Shown here in pieces: positions 33,609 through 33,994 of a stretch of DNA of 33,994 nt (position 1 is the first letter of the stretch; each line of letters begins with the position of its first letter). Below the pieces are notes generated by a model that saw nothing but the letters and a program-made list of their open reading frames with translations, had not been told where the DNA came from and ran no database searches. This DNA comes from an uncultured bacterium (lineage in GTDB: Bacteria > Acidobacteriota > Thermoanaerobaculia > Multivoradales > JAHEKO01). The stretch is from assembly GCA_905479655.1 (NCBI GenBank), contig CAJQNK010000003.1, positions 1-33,994 of the forward strand, written 5' to 3'. The position numbers and the translations under genes were made by a program.

Positions 33609-33803
33609 GGCGGGCTCGGGAAGCGGTGGGTGTGGAGTTGGAGTCTCGATTCGGCGCCGTGACGAGCGCCTGGCGGAACCTCGAAAGATGTCAATCCTAC
33701 CGGAGATTTCGTCGCCTCGGTGGACCCCCGGCCATCGCCCGAGGGGCCGGCACGGGTCGGGTCCAGGGGTCCTTGGCGGAGACGGGGGCATCTGGGAGAA
33801 TGA

Positions 33804-33994
33804 GCAGTCTCGATCGACGACCGTACCGCTGGCTTGCGGATCCTGCACGGCTTGGACGAGCAGATGGCGGAGGCCACCGGGCTGCCTTCGGGCCCGAGCT
33901 TCCACTTCCTGCTGAACAACGCCACGTTCAAGGACAACCGGCTGCCACCCCGGGGCTACGACAGCGCCGCCTTCGAGGAGGCCCAGTCGCCGGT
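33804..33994 (+). pseudogene. Fragment resembling the C-terminal part of a multiheme cytochrome-type protein, cut by window edge
   Basis: An open frame after TGA 33801-33803 runs to the window end. It includes LRILHGLDEQMAEATG, then SFHFLLNNATFKDNRLPPRG and YDSAAFEEAQSPV. From memory, FKDNRxPPRG followed by an A-F segment is typical of the C-terminal region of secreted multiheme cytochrome c proteins. No heme motif, signal peptide or ribosome binding site is upstream; the possible starts (TTG 33834, TTG 33852, ATG 33864) would begin in mid-domain. It could be a 5'-truncated remnant, an assembly junction, or a short gene continuing to the right. Confidence 0.4.

Noticed and set aside
33687..33700. 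TTGACA and TAGGAT on the minus strand upstream of the GT1 gene
   Set aside because: TTGACA has no -10 box at the right distance and TAGGAT lacks the TG extension, so I do not call a promoter.

Overview
This is a high-GC window (roughly 70% GC by eye) with very dense, bacterial-type coding. I count 29 protein genes that I can support, one partial gene at each end, and two short leader-type ORFs. I see no tRNA, rRNA, CRISPR, insertion sequence or prophage gene, and no gene-free stretch longer than about 260 bases. The gene set suggests a Gram-negative-type, non-model, high-GC bacterium: EnvC-like/S41/YibQ module, TesA-YbbA-YbbP, lipoproteins, DnaK with HspR, DUF4388 and DUF1844 proteins, and a Haliangium-like microcompartment. 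Acidobacteriota or Myxococcota are plausible. I cannot decide the phylum from this sequence.

Layout. 1-1853 (minus): 5'-part of class II fructose-1,6-bisphosphatase behind a glutaryl-CoA dehydrogenase. 2054-3807 (plus): CPBP membrane protease, then an RsbW-like kinase and an RsbV-like STAS antagonist. 3830-5383 (minus): peptide-type ABC solute-binding lipoprotein. 5516-9885 (plus): EnvC-like LytM protein, S41 family protein, YibQ-like deacetylase, DUF1684 lipoprotein. 9916-14827 (minus): YbbP-like permease, YbbA-like ATPase, TesA, MazG. 14923-18686 (plus): DUF1844 protein with a small upstream ORF, TPR membrane protein, DUF4388 membrane protein. 18942-21276 (plus): dnaK-hspR. 21442-25399 (plus): DnaC-like ATPase, membrane protein, SpoIID/LytB protein. 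25437-31361 (plus): bacterial microcompartment (BMC) operon. 31466-33608: two convergent glycosyltransferases. 33804-end: a fragment resembling the C-terminal part of a multiheme cytochrome.

The most notable system is the BMC operon. It encodes three cargo enzymes (RpiB-like isomerase, deoxyribose-phosphate aldolase DeoC, CoA-acylating aldehyde dehydrogenase) and six shell proteins (one BMC-H, two tandem BMC-T, three BMC-P). The gene order and shell set resemble the Haliangium ochraceum type and the class called sugar-phosphate-utilizing (SPU). The inferred chemistry is aldol cleavage of deoxyribose-5-phosphate to glyceraldehyde-3-phosphate and acetaldehyde, with acetaldehyde oxidised to acetyl-CoA inside the shell. 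All three enzymes carry an N-terminal amphipathic helix that looks like an encapsulation peptide. DeoC has an extra five-cysteine linker, and the RpiB homologue lacks the usual catalytic cysteine.

Other points: the S41 'protease' next to the EnvC-like protein has lost Ser, Lys and Gln of its catalytic site, so two catalytically degenerate envelope proteins sit together. Several genes have an extended -10-like box (TGnTAnnnT) 6-8 bases before the start codon with no ribosome binding site, which suggests leaderless mRNAs. Three divergent intergenic regions carry near-palindromic forms of this box that could fire in both directions. A HAIR-like HspR site overlaps the dnaK promoter.
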